Positions 25,890 to 35,598 are shown, counted from the stretch's first letter. The stretch is DNA of 64,000 nt from Bacteroidota bacterium (GCA_013285905.1 JABDGU010000002.1:1-64000); one strand, 5' to 3'. The notes: generated by a model from the sequence alone, not told the origin. Numbers and translations: made by a program.

Positions 25890-27296
25890 ATGTCATACGA
25901 TGTTATAGTTATTGGTTCCGGGCCGGGCGGCTATGTGGCGGCTATCCGTGCTTCGCAATTGGGTTATAAAGTTGCGGTGGTGGAAAAAGAAAGCCTGGGC
26001 GGCATTTGCCTTAACTGGGGTTGCATACCTACCAAGGCTTTGCTGAAAACTGCCAATGTATATGAGTATTTTTCTCATGCTGCCGATTATGGCATTGTGG
26101 CGAAAGATTTCAGCGCTGATTTTGGGGCTGTGATAAAACGCAGTCGTGGGGTGGCCGACAAGATGAGCAAGGGTGTGCAGTTCCTGATGAAGAAGAACAA
26201 AATAGATGTGATAATGGGCATGGGGAAACTGAATGCCAGGAAAGAAGTGGAAGTGACCGGTGCTGATGGCAAGATGACGGCCTACCAGGGCAAGCATGTA
26301 ATATTGGCCACGGGCGCACGCAGCAGGCAATTACCTAACCTGCCGATAGATGGCAAAAAAATAATAGGCTACCGCGAAGCTATGAACCTGCCAACACAGC
26401 CTAAAACCATGATAGTGGTGGGCAGCGGCGCTATAGGTGTGGAGTTTGCTTATTTCTATAACAGTATCGGAACCAAGGTGACGATTGTTGAATTCTTGCC
26501 AAGATTGGTACCTGTTGAGGACGAAGAAGTATCGAAGGAATTAGAAAGGAATTTTAGAAAGAAGGGCATAAAAGTGATGACAAATGCCAGCGTGGAAAAA
26601 GTGGACACGAGTGGTGCGATCTTAAAAGCCAGTGTGAAAACCCAGGAGGGCATGGAGACGCTGGAAGCTGATGTGGTATTGAGTGCAGTGGGCATTTCAT
26701 TTAATACTGAGAATATAGGACTGGAAGCTGCCGGTGTGAAAACCGACAAGGGTAAAGTGCTTGTTGATAAATACTTTAAGACCAATGTAGATGGCGTTTA
26801 TGCCATAGGCGATATTACGCCGGGGCAGGCGCTTGCGCATGTGGCATCGAAGGGTGCTGTGATATGCGTGGAAGCTTTTGCTAATAAAGATGGCAAATAT
26901 GCACACATGCCTGAGCCATTGGACTATGGTAATGTGCCGGGTTGTACTTATTGCTCGCCGGAGATAGCCTCTGTAGGCCTGACCGAAAAACAGGCAAGAG
27001 ATGCAGGCTATGAAATCAAAGTAGGTAAATTCCCATTCACTGCGTCGGGCAAAGCAAGCGCTTCGGGTCATACCGAGGGTTTTGTGAAAGTGATATTTGA
27101 CGCTAAATATGGCGAGTGGCTGGGTACACATATGATAGGTGCTAATGTAACCGAAATAATTGCCGAAAGCGTAGTAGGACGCAAACTGGAAACTACCTGG
27201 CACGAAATATTGGACAGCATACATCCGCACCCAACCATGAGCGAAAGTGTGAAGGATGCCGTTGAAGTGGCGCTTGGCGAGGCGATACATTTATAA
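25890..27296 (+). CDS. lpdA: Dihydrolipoyl dehydrogenase (E3)
   Basis: 468 residues, normal for E3. This flavoenzyme reoxidises dihydrolipoamide in the pyruvate and 2-oxoglutarate dehydrogenase complexes and in glycine cleavage. Visible features are FAD site VIGSGPGGYVAAI, redox disulfide GGICLNWGCIPTKA (Cys40, Cys45), NAD site VVGSGAIGVEFAYFY, YAIGDITPGQALAHVA, and the C-terminal catalytic pair His447/Glu452 in HPHPTMSESV. No E1/E2 genes adjoin it, as is common in Bacteroidota. Upstream, 25607-25889 is non-coding with GC-rich hairpin-forming segments (for example ATGTC...GACAT near 25782-25804). Confidence 0.96.
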   Translation: MSYDVIVIGSGPGGYVAAIRASQLGYKVAVVEKESLGGICLNWGCIPTKALLKTANVYEYFSHAADYGIVAKDFSADFGAVIKRSRGVADKMSKGVQFLMKKNKIDVIMGMGKLNARKEVEVTGADGKMTAYQGKHVILATGARSRQLPNLPIDGKKIIGYREAMNLPTQPKTMIVVGSGAIGVEFAYFYNSIGTKVTIVEFLPRLVPVEDEEVSKELERNFRKKGIKVMTNASVEKVDTSGAILKASVKTQEGMETLEADVVLSAVGISFNTENIGLEAAGVKTDKGKVLVDKYFKTNVDGVYAIGDITPGQALAHVASKGAVICVEAFANKDGKYAHMPEPLDYGNVPGCTYCSPEIASVGLTEKQARDAGYEIKVGKFPFTASGKASASGHTEGFVKVIFDAKYGEWLGTHMIGANVTEIIAESVVGRKLETTWHEILDSIHPHPTMSESVKDAVEVALGEAIHL

Positions 27297-27416
27297 TTGC
27301 TTAATGGCTGAATTGCGCAATTGCTCAATTTGGAATGTGATATAATGTGGAAAATGTGATGGAATGTGAAGATTAAGGCGAATTGATAAAATAAGATTAT
27401 AATTAAGTAAGATTTT

Positions 27417-27470
27417 AACAGAGTATTTTTTTGGAAATGTGTTTCTGGAAAATGCTCTGTTTTTATTTTT
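27417..27470 (+). terminator. Probable intrinsic terminator after lpdA
   Basis: AACAGAG (27417-27423) and the following bases pair with CTCTGTT (27455-27461), giving about 13 bp including a wobble, with a 17-base or shorter loop, followed by TTTTATTTTT. It lies 120 bases after the lpdA stop. The rest of 27297-27660 is AT-rich with no visible gene. Confidence 0.5.
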
Positions 27471-27660
27471 AATATTTATATAGTTTATTGAAAATCAATT
27501 TATTAACTATTGATGTTAAATAAAAACTAATGAATGCCAGTGCGGGCTTTGGTCCTGGTTTTTTGGTTATTTTTGAGAGATTTCGCTGATAGCAATAAAT
27601 GTGCGGCGAATAATGATTGTTTTATAAAATATTTTTGACGTTTTCGAGTTATAAGAGTCG

Positions 27661-30600
27661 GTGCAAAAGACCCATAAGATATTGAGTTTTAAGCCAGGAA
27701 TAGTATATATATTATTTTTTCTGTTGATCATAAGCTTCCCTTCTTCCCTGGCGCAAAAGGTGAGCGGGGGAAGCCATGCCTCTAATTCAGACTCTGTAAG
27801 ACAAGCCCAAAAACAATTTCAGGACAGCGTAAAGGAAGCCCGCCAGCACCAAATGGATTCTGCACGCACAGCGCGTACAGGAGAACTGGAAAGAACGAAA
27901 GCAGCCCGCGAACATAGCCTGGACAGCATGAAGACTGTGCGCCAGCACAATATGGATAGTATAAAAACTATCAGGAAGCATTTTACAGATAGCATTGCCA
28001 TTGTTCATAAATACAGAAACAGCAGGCATTACCAGGACAGTGTAGCAAAATCGAGGGCGGCCAAGATAAAGCTTGCGGCAAAGCAAAGGAAAACTGTGGT
28101 TGACTCTGTGCAAGGCGTGCGCAAAAAAGCGATACAGCAAACCATAGCTGTGCGGAAAGTAACTATAGACAGCGTTCATAAAATTCAGAAGAAAAGGGCA
28201 GACAGCCTTGCGGTTATCAGGAAGTATAAAGCGAGCAAGCGCTACGCGGACAGTGTATCGATCGTAAAACACACACGTGCAGACAGTATGCACGTGGTGC
28301 GGAAGAAGTTCAATGACAGCATGTTTAAAGTGCGCAAACATTTTAAAGACAGTGTGACTATTGCGCGTAAGCGTGTGATGGACAGTATGAAGGTGGTGCG
28401 CACCCATTTTTCTGACAGTATTAAAGCCGTAAGAAAGGCAAGGTCAGACAGCCTGGCAAAAGCAAAAGCTGACAGAGAGAAACTGCAAAAAGCTAAGGAA
28501 AAGCAACACGAGCTGAAGATGATGATGGCCCTGGACCTGAAAATAAAACAGAAGCGGGAGAAGTGGAGCAATGAAAGCATGCTGAAAAAGAAGTGGCGGC
28601 CTCCCAGGAGCCTGATGCAGAATACTGTGACGAAATATAATTACTACTACAACGCCAACCGGAAAATGGACGAGGCCCTTGCTAACATGCAGCGGGGGCA
28701 TAAGGAAAATCTTGATTCCCTGATAGGGATATATCCTTATGATCCGAACCGGGATTCGTCTTTGCTGTCGGCGGATATGGACAGCATTATACATAAGGTG
28801 TCTGTAGGGATACAGATACACGACCCGCGCACAAAATGGGCGGATGATATGTATTTGCTATTAGGGGAAGCCTACTATTACAAAGGCGGTTATGAAAATG
28901 CTGCTACATCTTTCCGTTATATCATCAGTATGGATGAGCAGCGGAAGAAAGAAGAGGCCGCGAAAGCCGCGAAATCAAGCGGGCCATCTATTGTTGAGAA
29001 CGATAAAAAATCAAGGCTTGATTTTTTGAAGCACCCGCCAGTGCATAATGATGCGATCCTGTGGTTATCGCGCACGTTTACAGAATCGCACCAGGTGGAG
29101 AATGCTGAATCTATCATGTCCCTTCTTGATTCTGATCCGAATTTGCCGGAAAACCTGAAGGGCAGGATAGCTCTCGAGAAAGCTTTTATCCATATAGCCA
29201 ATCATGATCTTGCAGATGCCTCTGCCGAACTGGCGGTAGCGGTAAAAGACAATAATATACCGGACTGGATAAGGGTGCGCTGTGCTTTCCTGAACGGGCA
29301 GATATTGCAGCGGGAAACCAATTACATCGCATCTACCGACAATTTTAAAAAGGTGCTGGATTTTAATCCTAAAATAGACATGGAATTTTATGCCCGGAAA
29401 TATATGGCTTACAACACCATATATGCAGCCGGGGATATTGACGGGATGACGGCCTCGCTGGAAAAAGTATTGAATGATACTAAGTACATGCCTTATTATG
29501 ACCAGGTATATTACCTCTTGGGGCAGCTGGCTATGAATGGTAATAACAAGGAAGACGCCATAGCCTACCTGCACAAAAGTATCACGACTCCGAAGGCAAC
29601 AAAAAAACAAAAAGCGATCTCGTTCGCGGCACTGGGGAATGTGTATTTTTCATCCGGAAATTATCTTGCTGCTAAAAAAGCTTATGACAGTTCTTCGCTG
29701 CTGTCGTCGAGCGCGCCGCATGATAGTTTAGTGATGGTAGCTGTGAAGCGCAGCAAAGTGTTGGGGGGTGTTTCTACACCGTTAATGGTGATACACGACG
29801 AGGATAGCTTATTGGCCCTTGCAATGCTGACCGATAAGGAACAGGACGCGGTGGTGCGTAAATACCTGCGCTACCTGGAGCGTAAACGTGATGACAGTAT
29901 TTTTAAAGCGCAGAGCGTGCCGGCCCCCAGCAATGTGGCGGCCCTTACGGACAACCCTGATGCAGCGAATTGGTATTTTGGCAATTCTGCACTGATGCAG
30001 CAAGGCAGTAATGATTTTAAACGCAAATGGGGAAACCGCCCGCTGGCAGATAATTGGCGCCGTTCCGCAGCGATAGCATCCGGTGGGACGAATGGCAGTG
30101 ACAAAGACAGCACCGAAGAGGAAAACCCTAATCTTGATGAAAATGGCCTGCCAACGGAAGAGAGCCTTCTTGCTGCTATCCCTAATAGCGATGAAGCTAA
30201 AGAAAAGGCGGGTAAGAAAATACAGAAAGCCTATATAGACCTTACTGATGCTTATATAAAACAGCTGGAAGATTATCCGCTGGCAACAGGTACCCTTGAT
30301 ACTTTGGAAAAACGCTACCCTGACCATATTTATAAAGAGGCTGCACTTTATTTGCGATATTCAATAGCCTTGCGCCAGGGAAAAGTGGATGAGGCACTTG
30401 CTTATAGCCAGGAGTTATTGCAAAAATATCCTGACTCTAAATACGCAAGCCAGGTGCGGCCTACTGAAGACAAAAGCCCGGGCATAGATACAGGTGTTGC
30501 AGTTTCTAATTTTTACGATGAAACTTATTCATTGCTTGTTCAGTATCAATATACCGATGTGCTGGCACGTGTGCGGGAAGCACAAAAAAAATATAAGGAC

Positions 30601-31407
30601 CCTGCCTATGCAAAACGTTTTCGCATTATGGAAGCCATTGCCTGGGCCGGCTCAGGTAATTATAAACAAGCAGATACCCTGTTGAAAGAATTTGTGAAAG
30701 CCAATCCTTCTGATTCCTTAAAAGTATGGGCGGATAATATCATCAAGTTCCTTAGTAAAAGCCCGTCTTCAATGCCATTGGCGGGAGCCGATACCGGGCC
30801 CTTATTATCGCACTGGCCTTATTACGGAGATCCTATAGGCAAACCACTGAGCCTTGCTGAACTGGCGAGGGCGGACAGTATTGCCAATGGCACTCTTGCA
30901 AAAGGCAGGAAGGACACCACTTTTGCAAGCACCGAGGAGGACAAACCGCAACGAGCCCTTAATAATTTGCCTGCATTAATAACTTACAGTGTACAACCAA
31001 ATGCCGAGCAATATATATGTATAGCTTTGCCACCCATGGAGTACAGGATGGCGAAACTGAGGTCTGCTATAAAAGCCGTTGACTCACAATACCAGGCACA
31101 GGCGCAGGTACAGTCCCAGTATTCTCCCTACCAGTCGCAACCTGACACACAAGCTCAGCCGCAGGTACATGCCATTTATATTGACCTTTTCAATACTGAG
31201 CACTCTATTATGTTAATTAAGAGTTTCCCATCGCTAAATGAAGCCAAAAACTACTTAGATAATTTAAAACAATCGCTGGATATTTTCAGTGAATATAAAG
31301 CCAATGAGTACCAGCCGTTCATTATTTCGGCTCACGATTATAAGAAGCTGCTTTTCGACCATAACATCAGCGAATACCTGGATTTTTATAATCAGAATTT
31401 TAAGTGA
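27661..31407 (+). CDS. porW: PorW/SprE-like TPR protein of the type IX secretion system with an N-terminal DS-rich repeat region
   Basis: 1248 residues, GTG start followed by a signal peptide ending FPSSLAQ. There is no lipobox, unlike typical PorW/SprE lipoproteins. Residues about 45-280 are a basic array of 11-residue units of the form DSxKxVRxxxx (for example DSMKTVRQHNM, DSIKTIRKHFT), predicted as a long helix or coiled coil. From about 380 to 1050 the protein is tetratricopeptide-like (WADDMYLLLGEAYYYKGGYENAA, YDQVYYLLGQLAMNGNNKEDAIAYL, LGNVYFSSGNYLAAKKAYDSS). The C-terminal 90 residues (IYIDLFNTEHSIMLIKSFPS..., SEYLDFYNQNFK) match the end conserved in SprE/PorW. SprE links the outer-membrane translocon to the gliding/secretion machinery. 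The window also encodes type IX substrates, which fits. A 25-bp copy of the gene's last bases lies 104 bp downstream. Confidence 0.75.
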   Translation: MQKTHKILSFKPGIVYILFFLLIISFPSSLAQKVSGGSHASNSDSVRQAQKQFQDSVKEARQHQMDSARTARTGELERTKAAREHSLDSMKTVRQHNMDSIKTIRKHFTDSIAIVHKYRNSRHYQDSVAKSRAAKIKLAAKQRKTVVDSVQGVRKKAIQQTIAVRKVTIDSVHKIQKKRADSLAVIRKYKASKRYADSVSIVKHTRADSMHVVRKKFNDSMFKVRKHFKDSVTIARKRVMDSMKVVRTHFSDSIKAVRKARSDSLAKAKADREKLQKAKEKQHELKMMMALDLKIKQKREKWSNESMLKKKWRPPRSLMQNTVTKYNYYYNANRKMDEALANMQRGHKENLDSLIGIYPYDPNRDSSLLSADMDSIIHKVSVGIQIHDPRTKWADDMYLLLGEAYYYKGGYENAATSFRYIISMDEQRKKEEAAKAAKSSGPSIVENDKKSRLDFLKHPPVHNDAILWLSRTFTESHQVENAESIMSLLDSDPNLPENLKGRIALEKAFIHIANHDLADASAELAVAVKDNNIPDWIRVRCAFLNGQILQRETNYIASTDNFKKVLDFNPKIDMEFYARKYMAYNTIYAAGDIDGMTASLEKVLNDTKYMPYYDQVYYLLGQLAMNGNNKEDAIAYLHKSITTPKATKKQKAISFAALGNVYFSSGNYLAAKKAYDSSSLLSSSAPHDSLVMVAVKRSKVLGGVSTPLMVIHDEDSLLALAMLTDKEQDAVVRKYLRYLERKRDDSIFKAQSVPAPSNVAALTDNPDAANWYFGNSALMQQGSNDFKRKWGNRPLADNWRRSAAIASGGTNGSDKDSTEEENPNLDENGLPTEESLLAAIPNSDEAKEKAGKKIQKAYIDLTDAYIKQLEDYPLATGTLDTLEKRYPDHIYKEAALYLRYSIALRQGKVDEALAYSQELLQKYPDSKYASQVRPTEDKSPGIDTGVAVSNFYDETYSLLVQYQYTDVLARVREAQKKYKDPAYAKRFRIMEAIAWAGSGNYKQADTLLKEFVKANPSDSLKVWADNIIKFLSKSPSSMPLAGADTGPLLSHWPYYGDPIGKPLSLAELARADSIANGTLAKGRKDTTFASTEEDKPQRALNNLPALITYSVQPNAEQYICIALPPMEYRMAKLRSAIKAVDSQYQAQAQVQSQYSPYQSQPDTQAQPQVHAIYIDLFNTEHSIMLIKSFPSLNEAKNYLDNLKQSLDIFSEYKANEYQPFIISAHDYKKLLFDHNISEYLDFYNQNFK

Positions 31408-31414
31408 TAAGGAG

Positions 31415-31454
31415 CCAAAGCTATTGTTGGTCGCCTGACCAACAATAGCTTTGG
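31415..31454. repeat. Perfect 18-bp inverted repeat of the GTTGGTC type, copy 1
   Basis: The arm CCAAAGCTATTGTTGGTC (31415-31432) is followed by the loop GCCT and the exact complement at 31437-31454. The inner part (TTGTTGGTC...GACCAACAA) recurs at 39070-39093 with a changed loop (AGGC). It may also act as a 3'-end hairpin for the PorW-like gene, but no T-run follows. Confidence 0.8.
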
Positions 31455-31460
31455 TATCAG

Positions 31461-31508
31461 GTACAAGCACGTTATGCACAAAGCTGGGCGGCATGCTTGC
31501 GCCAGCGA
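31461..31508. repeat. 48-bp dispersed repeat, copy C
   Basis: This is the most diverged of the three 48-bp copies. Its pairing ends are CAAGCA and TGCTTG, whereas copies A and B have CAAGAA and TTCTTG, so one base in each arm has changed together and pairing is preserved. Confidence 0.75.
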
Positions 31509-31670
31509 GGTTTTTTATAATCAGAATTTTAAGTGAAGAACAGAATAGGCTTGCTGATTATGGAAAAATCATAATAAATACCCAAATAAGCATGAACTTT
31601 GTGCCTTGAAAAGCAGCTAAGCGAGGTTATTTGCTCAAAATTTTGTAAATTAGAGATACGGAATTGAGCT

Positions 31671-33935
31671 ATGCAGACAATTACAGCGCCTATATATAAT
31701 AAGAACGAAGAAGAAGAGAAAAAACTCATCCTTAGGGAATATCGTGCCTTATTGAGGGGATTAAAACAAAGACTGAAGAAGGGTGATAAGACACTTTTAC
31801 GGCGGGCATTTGAAATATCTTTAGATGCCCATAAAGACATGCGGCGTAAATCAGGTGAGCCATATGTTTTGCATCCGCTAGCTGTGGCACGTATTGTGGT
31901 GGAAGAAATAGGGCTTGGTGTTACTTCGTCTATTTGCGCCTTGCTGCATGATGTGGTGGAGGATACAGAAATTTCCCTGGAAGACATAGAACATGAATTT
32001 GGCCCGGTATTCGCAAAACTGATAGACGGGCTTACCAAAATATCGAATGTTGTTGATCTGAAGGCCGATACAACAGTCCAGGCAGAGAATTTCAGGAAGA
32101 TACTCCTTACGCTTGCAGATGACCCGCGAGTGATATTGATAAAACTGGCGGACAGGCTGCATAATATGCGCACACTTGGCAGCATGAGCCGGGAGAAGCA
32201 ATTAAAAATATCTTCTGAAACAACTTATATCTATGCACCGCTGGCGCATCGTTTGGGTTTGTATGAAATAAAATCGGAGCTGGAAGACCTTGCCCTGAAA
32301 TACACGCAGCCCGAAGTATTTGATGAAATAGCAAACGGCTTGCAGGAGACAAAACGTGAAAGAACGAAGTATATTAATGAATTTATAAAACCTGTAAAAG
32401 ATGAATTGCTGAAGAACGATTTTGTGTTTGATATCTACGGCAGACCCAAAGCAGTACATTCCATCTATGAAAAAATGCGCACCAAGCATGTGGCATTTGA
32501 TGAGGTGTATGACCTGTTTGCGATCCGGATCATACTGGATTCACCTGTGGAGCGTGAAAAGGAAGACTGCTGGAAAGTATATTCCATCATCACGAATTTT
32601 TACCGGCCCAGCCCGGAGCGACTTCGCGATTGGATAAGCGTGCCGAAAGGTAATGGCTACGAAGCATTGCATACTACTGTGATGGGTCCGGCGGGCCGCT
32701 GGGTGGAAGTGCAGATACGCACGAACAGGATGAATGAGATAGCAGAGAAGGGCCTTGCCGCGCACTGGAAATATAAAGAAGGCGGCGTGATGAACCCGGC
32801 GCAGGAACATAAGCTGGATAGCTGGCTGCATCACCTGAGAGAGATACTGAATAATCCTGATACCGATACCCTGGACTTTCTGCAGGATTTTAAATTAGAT
32901 CTTTTTACAGAAGAGATATACATCTATACCCCCGGTGGCGATATGCGTGTATTGCCCAAGGGGGCAACCGCTCTTGACTTTGCATTTGATATACACTCAG
33001 AATTGGGAGCAAGATGCATTGGCGCCAAAGTGAATCATCGTTTGGTGCCGCTAAGCTATGTGCTGAAAAGCGGTGACCAGGTGGAGGTGATCACATCATC
33101 CAAACAAAAACCTTCTGAAGACTGGCTGGCATTTGTGATAACAGCCAAGGCCAAATCGAGGGTGAAGTATTACCTGAAAGAAGAAAAAAGAAATATTGGT
33201 GAAGACGGCAAAGCGATACTGAAACGTAAGTTGGACCATATGGGGGTACCCATGTCGCCACACAATGTGAATGAACTGAGTTTGTATTTTAAAAAACCTT
33301 CTCCGTTAGACCTTTATTATGGCATTGCAGTAGGTAGTATAGACGTAAAGGAATTAAAGGATTTCACAGTTCACGGGGATAAACTGGAGCAACCCGGGAA
33401 AGAAATAAAATTAGAGACGAAGCACCTTATATCGCATGAAGACGCTGCGAAACATAAACCATCAAAGGGCGGTGGCGAACTTATTATTTTTGGCGAAAGC
33501 TCCGACAAAATATTATACAAACTGGCCCAATGCTGCCAGCCCATACCCGGTGATGACGTGTTTGGTTTTATAACAGCGGGCGAAGGACTGAAGATACACC
33601 GCACCGATTGCCCGAATGCAGCCCAGTTGCTGGCCAATTACGGGCACAGGGTGGTAAAAACCAAATGGGCGAAGAACAAAGAAATATCATTCCTTAGCGG
33701 TCTGCGCATTGTAGGGCTGGACGATGTAGGTGTAATACAAAAAATAACCAATATTATATCAGGAGAGCTGAAAATGAATATGCGTTCATTGAGTATTGAT
33801 TCGAAAGACGGGATATTTGAAGGCACTATCATGGTGTATGTACATGACCGGGAAGAACTTGATAACCTGAGCAGAAAGCTGGAATCGCTTGGAGGCATTA
33901 ATAAAGTGGAACGCTTTGAATTGCCCGATGAATAA
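31671..33935 (+). CDS. rsh: RelA/SpoT homologue, bifunctional (p)ppGpp synthetase/hydrolase
   Basis: 754 residues with the full long-RSH layout. It has an N-terminal HD hydrolase domain (LLHDVVEDTEISLEDIEHEFG; conserved His and Asp present) and a synthetase domain (residues about 240-375, with DLFAIRIIL, PKGNGYEALHTTV and VEVQIRT). These are followed by a TGS domain (residues about 415-475, YIYTPGGDMRVLPKGATALDFAFDIH), a helical/zinc-finger-type region (CQPIPGDDVFGFITAGEGLKIHRTDC) and a C-terminal ACT domain (about 680-754). Because both HD and synthetase motifs are intact it should make and degrade (p)ppGpp in the stringent response. It is a single gene, 263 bases after the PorW-like gene. 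Confidence 0.95.
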   Translation: MQTITAPIYNKNEEEEKKLILREYRALLRGLKQRLKKGDKTLLRRAFEISLDAHKDMRRKSGEPYVLHPLAVARIVVEEIGLGVTSSICALLHDVVEDTEISLEDIEHEFGPVFAKLIDGLTKISNVVDLKADTTVQAENFRKILLTLADDPRVILIKLADRLHNMRTLGSMSREKQLKISSETTYIYAPLAHRLGLYEIKSELEDLALKYTQPEVFDEIANGLQETKRERTKYINEFIKPVKDELLKNDFVFDIYGRPKAVHSIYEKMRTKHVAFDEVYDLFAIRIILDSPVEREKEDCWKVYSIITNFYRPSPERLRDWISVPKGNGYEALHTTVMGPAGRWVEVQIRTNRMNEIAEKGLAAHWKYKEGGVMNPAQEHKLDSWLHHLREILNNPDTDTLDFLQDFKLDLFTEEIYIYTPGGDMRVLPKGATALDFAFDIHSELGARCIGAKVNHRLVPLSYVLKSGDQVEVITSSKQKPSEDWLAFVITAKAKSRVKYYLKEEKRNIGEDGKAILKRKLDHMGVPMSPHNVNELSLYFKKPSPLDLYYGIAVGSIDVKELKDFTVHGDKLEQPGKEIKLETKHLISHEDAAKHKPSKGGGELIIFGESSDKILYKLAQCCQPIPGDDVFGFITAGEGLKIHRTDCPNAAQLLANYGHRVVKTKWAKNKEISFLSGLRIVGLDDVGVIQKITNIISGELKMNMRSLSIDSKDGIFEGTIMVYVHDREELDNLSRKLESLGGINKVERFELPDE

Positions 33936-34019
33936 AGTATTTATGATCGCAGATTTATGATTTATGATTGATGGGTTTAAAATTATTGAATTATATCAAT
34001 TTAATACGCAATGATCGGA

Positions 34020-34055
34020 ATTTGTAGAGACGCAATGCATTGCGTCTCTACAAAT
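34020..34055. repeat. Perfect 36-bp palindrome
   Basis: ATTTGTAGAGACGCAATG (34020-34037) is directly followed by its exact reverse complement (34038-34055) with no loop. It lies 85 bases after the RelA/SpoT gene and 46 bases before the carboxypeptidase start. Palindromes with a GTAGAGACGCAATGC-type core are familiar as dispersed intergenic elements in several bacterial groups; only one copy is in this window. Confidence 0.85.
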
Positions 34056-34101
34056 AATTTGTTACATAATTTTTTGCAGCAAAACTTACGACTTAATACT
34101 A

Positions 34102-35598
34102 ATGACTTACGACTACAATTCATACAAAGAACTGGCCCAAACCGCTGCGGACCTGCAAAATGCCGCTGCTGTGCTGGAATGGGACCAGGAAGTATATATG
34201 CCTTCAAAAGGAGCTTCATTCCGTGGCAGACAATTGGCAACGCTGGCAAAGCAGGCGCATGAAATGCTGACCTCTGACAAGTACGAGCGTATTTTAAAGT
34301 CTCTTTTGGATGACAAAACCCTTGACGAGACACAACAAAATAATATAAGGCTTAGCTATGATGATTTTGAAAAGAACAAAAAGCTTCCTTCTGAGTTTGT
34401 TGAAGCACTAAGTAAGCAAAGCAGCCTTAGTTTCAATGCCTGGATAAAAGCAAGACAACAAAATGATTATAGCATTTATGCGCCCGAGCTACAGAAAATG
34501 ATAGGCCTGAAAAGAAAACAGGCAGATTTATACGGTTACGAAAAGCATCCTTATGATGCCCTGCTGGACGAGTATGAGAAAGGCGCCACAGTAGCGATGC
34601 TTGACCCTGTTTTTAAAATGGTGCAGGAGCAACTGACACCCTTTTTAAAGAAGATAGCCTCTGCAAAACAAGTGGATGATACTTTCTTTAATCGTAATTA
34701 TCCCAAACAGGCACAGTGGGACTTTGCTATTGAAGTTTTGAAGACGATGGGCTATGATATGGAAGCAGGTAGGCAAGACCTTTCTGAGCATCCATTCACA
34801 ACCTCTTTTTCGCCCGAAGATGTGCGTATCACCACACGGGTTGATGAAAATAATTTTGCCTCTTTATTCTGGAGCAGCGTGCATGAGGGCGGGCATGCAT
34901 TGTATGAGCAAGGTTTGCCAACCAGTGAATACGGTTTGCCTTTGGGCGCCGCGGCATCTCTGTCTATTCATGAGTCGCAGTCGCGATTATGGGAAAATTG
35001 CGTGAGCAGGTCTTATGGCTATTGGAAGCATTTCTATCCCAAATTGCAGGGATATTTTCCTCAATCGCTAGGCGATGTTTCGCTTGATAGTTTCTATAGA
35101 GGCATGAACCAGGTGGTGCCTTCGCTGGTGCGCACAGAAGCTGATGAGGTGACATATCATTTCCATGTGATGATACGTTATGAAATAGAAAAGGCATTGA
35201 TGGATGGCTCGCTTTCTCCTGAGGATGTCTCAGGGAGGTGGAACGATATGTATCAAGAGTATCTCGGTATCAGACCCAAGGATGATAAAACAGGTGTATT
35301 GCAGGACGTGCATTGGACTCATGGGAGCTTTGGATATTTTCCCACCTATTCCCTGGGTAGTTTTTATGCCGCACAGTTTTTTGAACAGGCGAAGAAGGAA
35401 ATACCGGGCTTAGATGGGCAGATAGAGCAGGCGGAATTTGGAAATTTGTTGCAATGGCTTCGTAAGAGCGTCCATCAATATGGCAGACGTTATACATCTG
35501 ATGAGTTGTGCAGGAAGATAACAGGACGCAGCCTGGATTTTTCATCCTTCATGAGTTATATAGAGGAAAAATACGCTGGGGTGTATGATCTTAAATAG
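34102..35598 (+). CDS. Carboxypeptidase Taq (M32 metallopeptidase)
   Basis: 498 residues, the usual M32 length. It is a zinc-dependent cytoplasmic carboxypeptidase that removes C-terminal residues from peptides. The zinc motif HEGGH (His261, Glu262, His265) with the following ALYEQGLP, the motif HESQSRLWEN (third zinc ligand region) and RTEADEVTYHFHVMIRYEIEKAL are diagnostic. The N-terminus has YNSYKELAQTAADLQNAAAVLEWDQEVYMP as in other members. It is followed after 6 bases by a small membrane-protein gene. Confidence 0.95.
   Translation: MTYDYNSYKELAQTAADLQNAAAVLEWDQEVYMPSKGASFRGRQLATLAKQAHEMLTSDKYERILKSLLDDKTLDETQQNNIRLSYDDFEKNKKLPSEFVEALSKQSSLSFNAWIKARQQNDYSIYAPELQKMIGLKRKQADLYGYEKHPYDALLDEYEKGATVAMLDPVFKMVQEQLTPFLKKIASAKQVDDTFFNRNYPKQAQWDFAIEVLKTMGYDMEAGRQDLSEHPFTTSFSPEDVRITTRVDENNFASLFWSSVHEGGHALYEQGLPTSEYGLPLGAAASLSIHESQSRLWENCVSRSYGYWKHFYPKLQGYFPQSLGDVSLDSFYRGMNQVVPSLVRTEADEVTYHFHVMIRYEIEKALMDGSLSPEDVSGRWNDMYQEYLGIRPKDDKTGVLQDVHWTHGSFGYFPTYSLGSFYAAQFFEQAKKEIPGLDGQIEQAEFGNLLQWLRKSVHQYGRRYTSDELCRKITGRSLDFSSFMSYIEEKYAGVYDLK

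Larger units (their letters stand above)
31383..31536. repeat. 25-bp direct repeat bounding a 104-bp insert at the 3' end of the PorW-like gene
   Basis: The final 25 bases of the gene, including its stop codon (31383-31407), are repeated exactly at 31512-31536. The 104 bp between them contain a perfect 18-bp inverted repeat and copy C of the 48-bp dispersed repeat. The layout is that of an insertion with target duplication. Confidence 0.8.
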
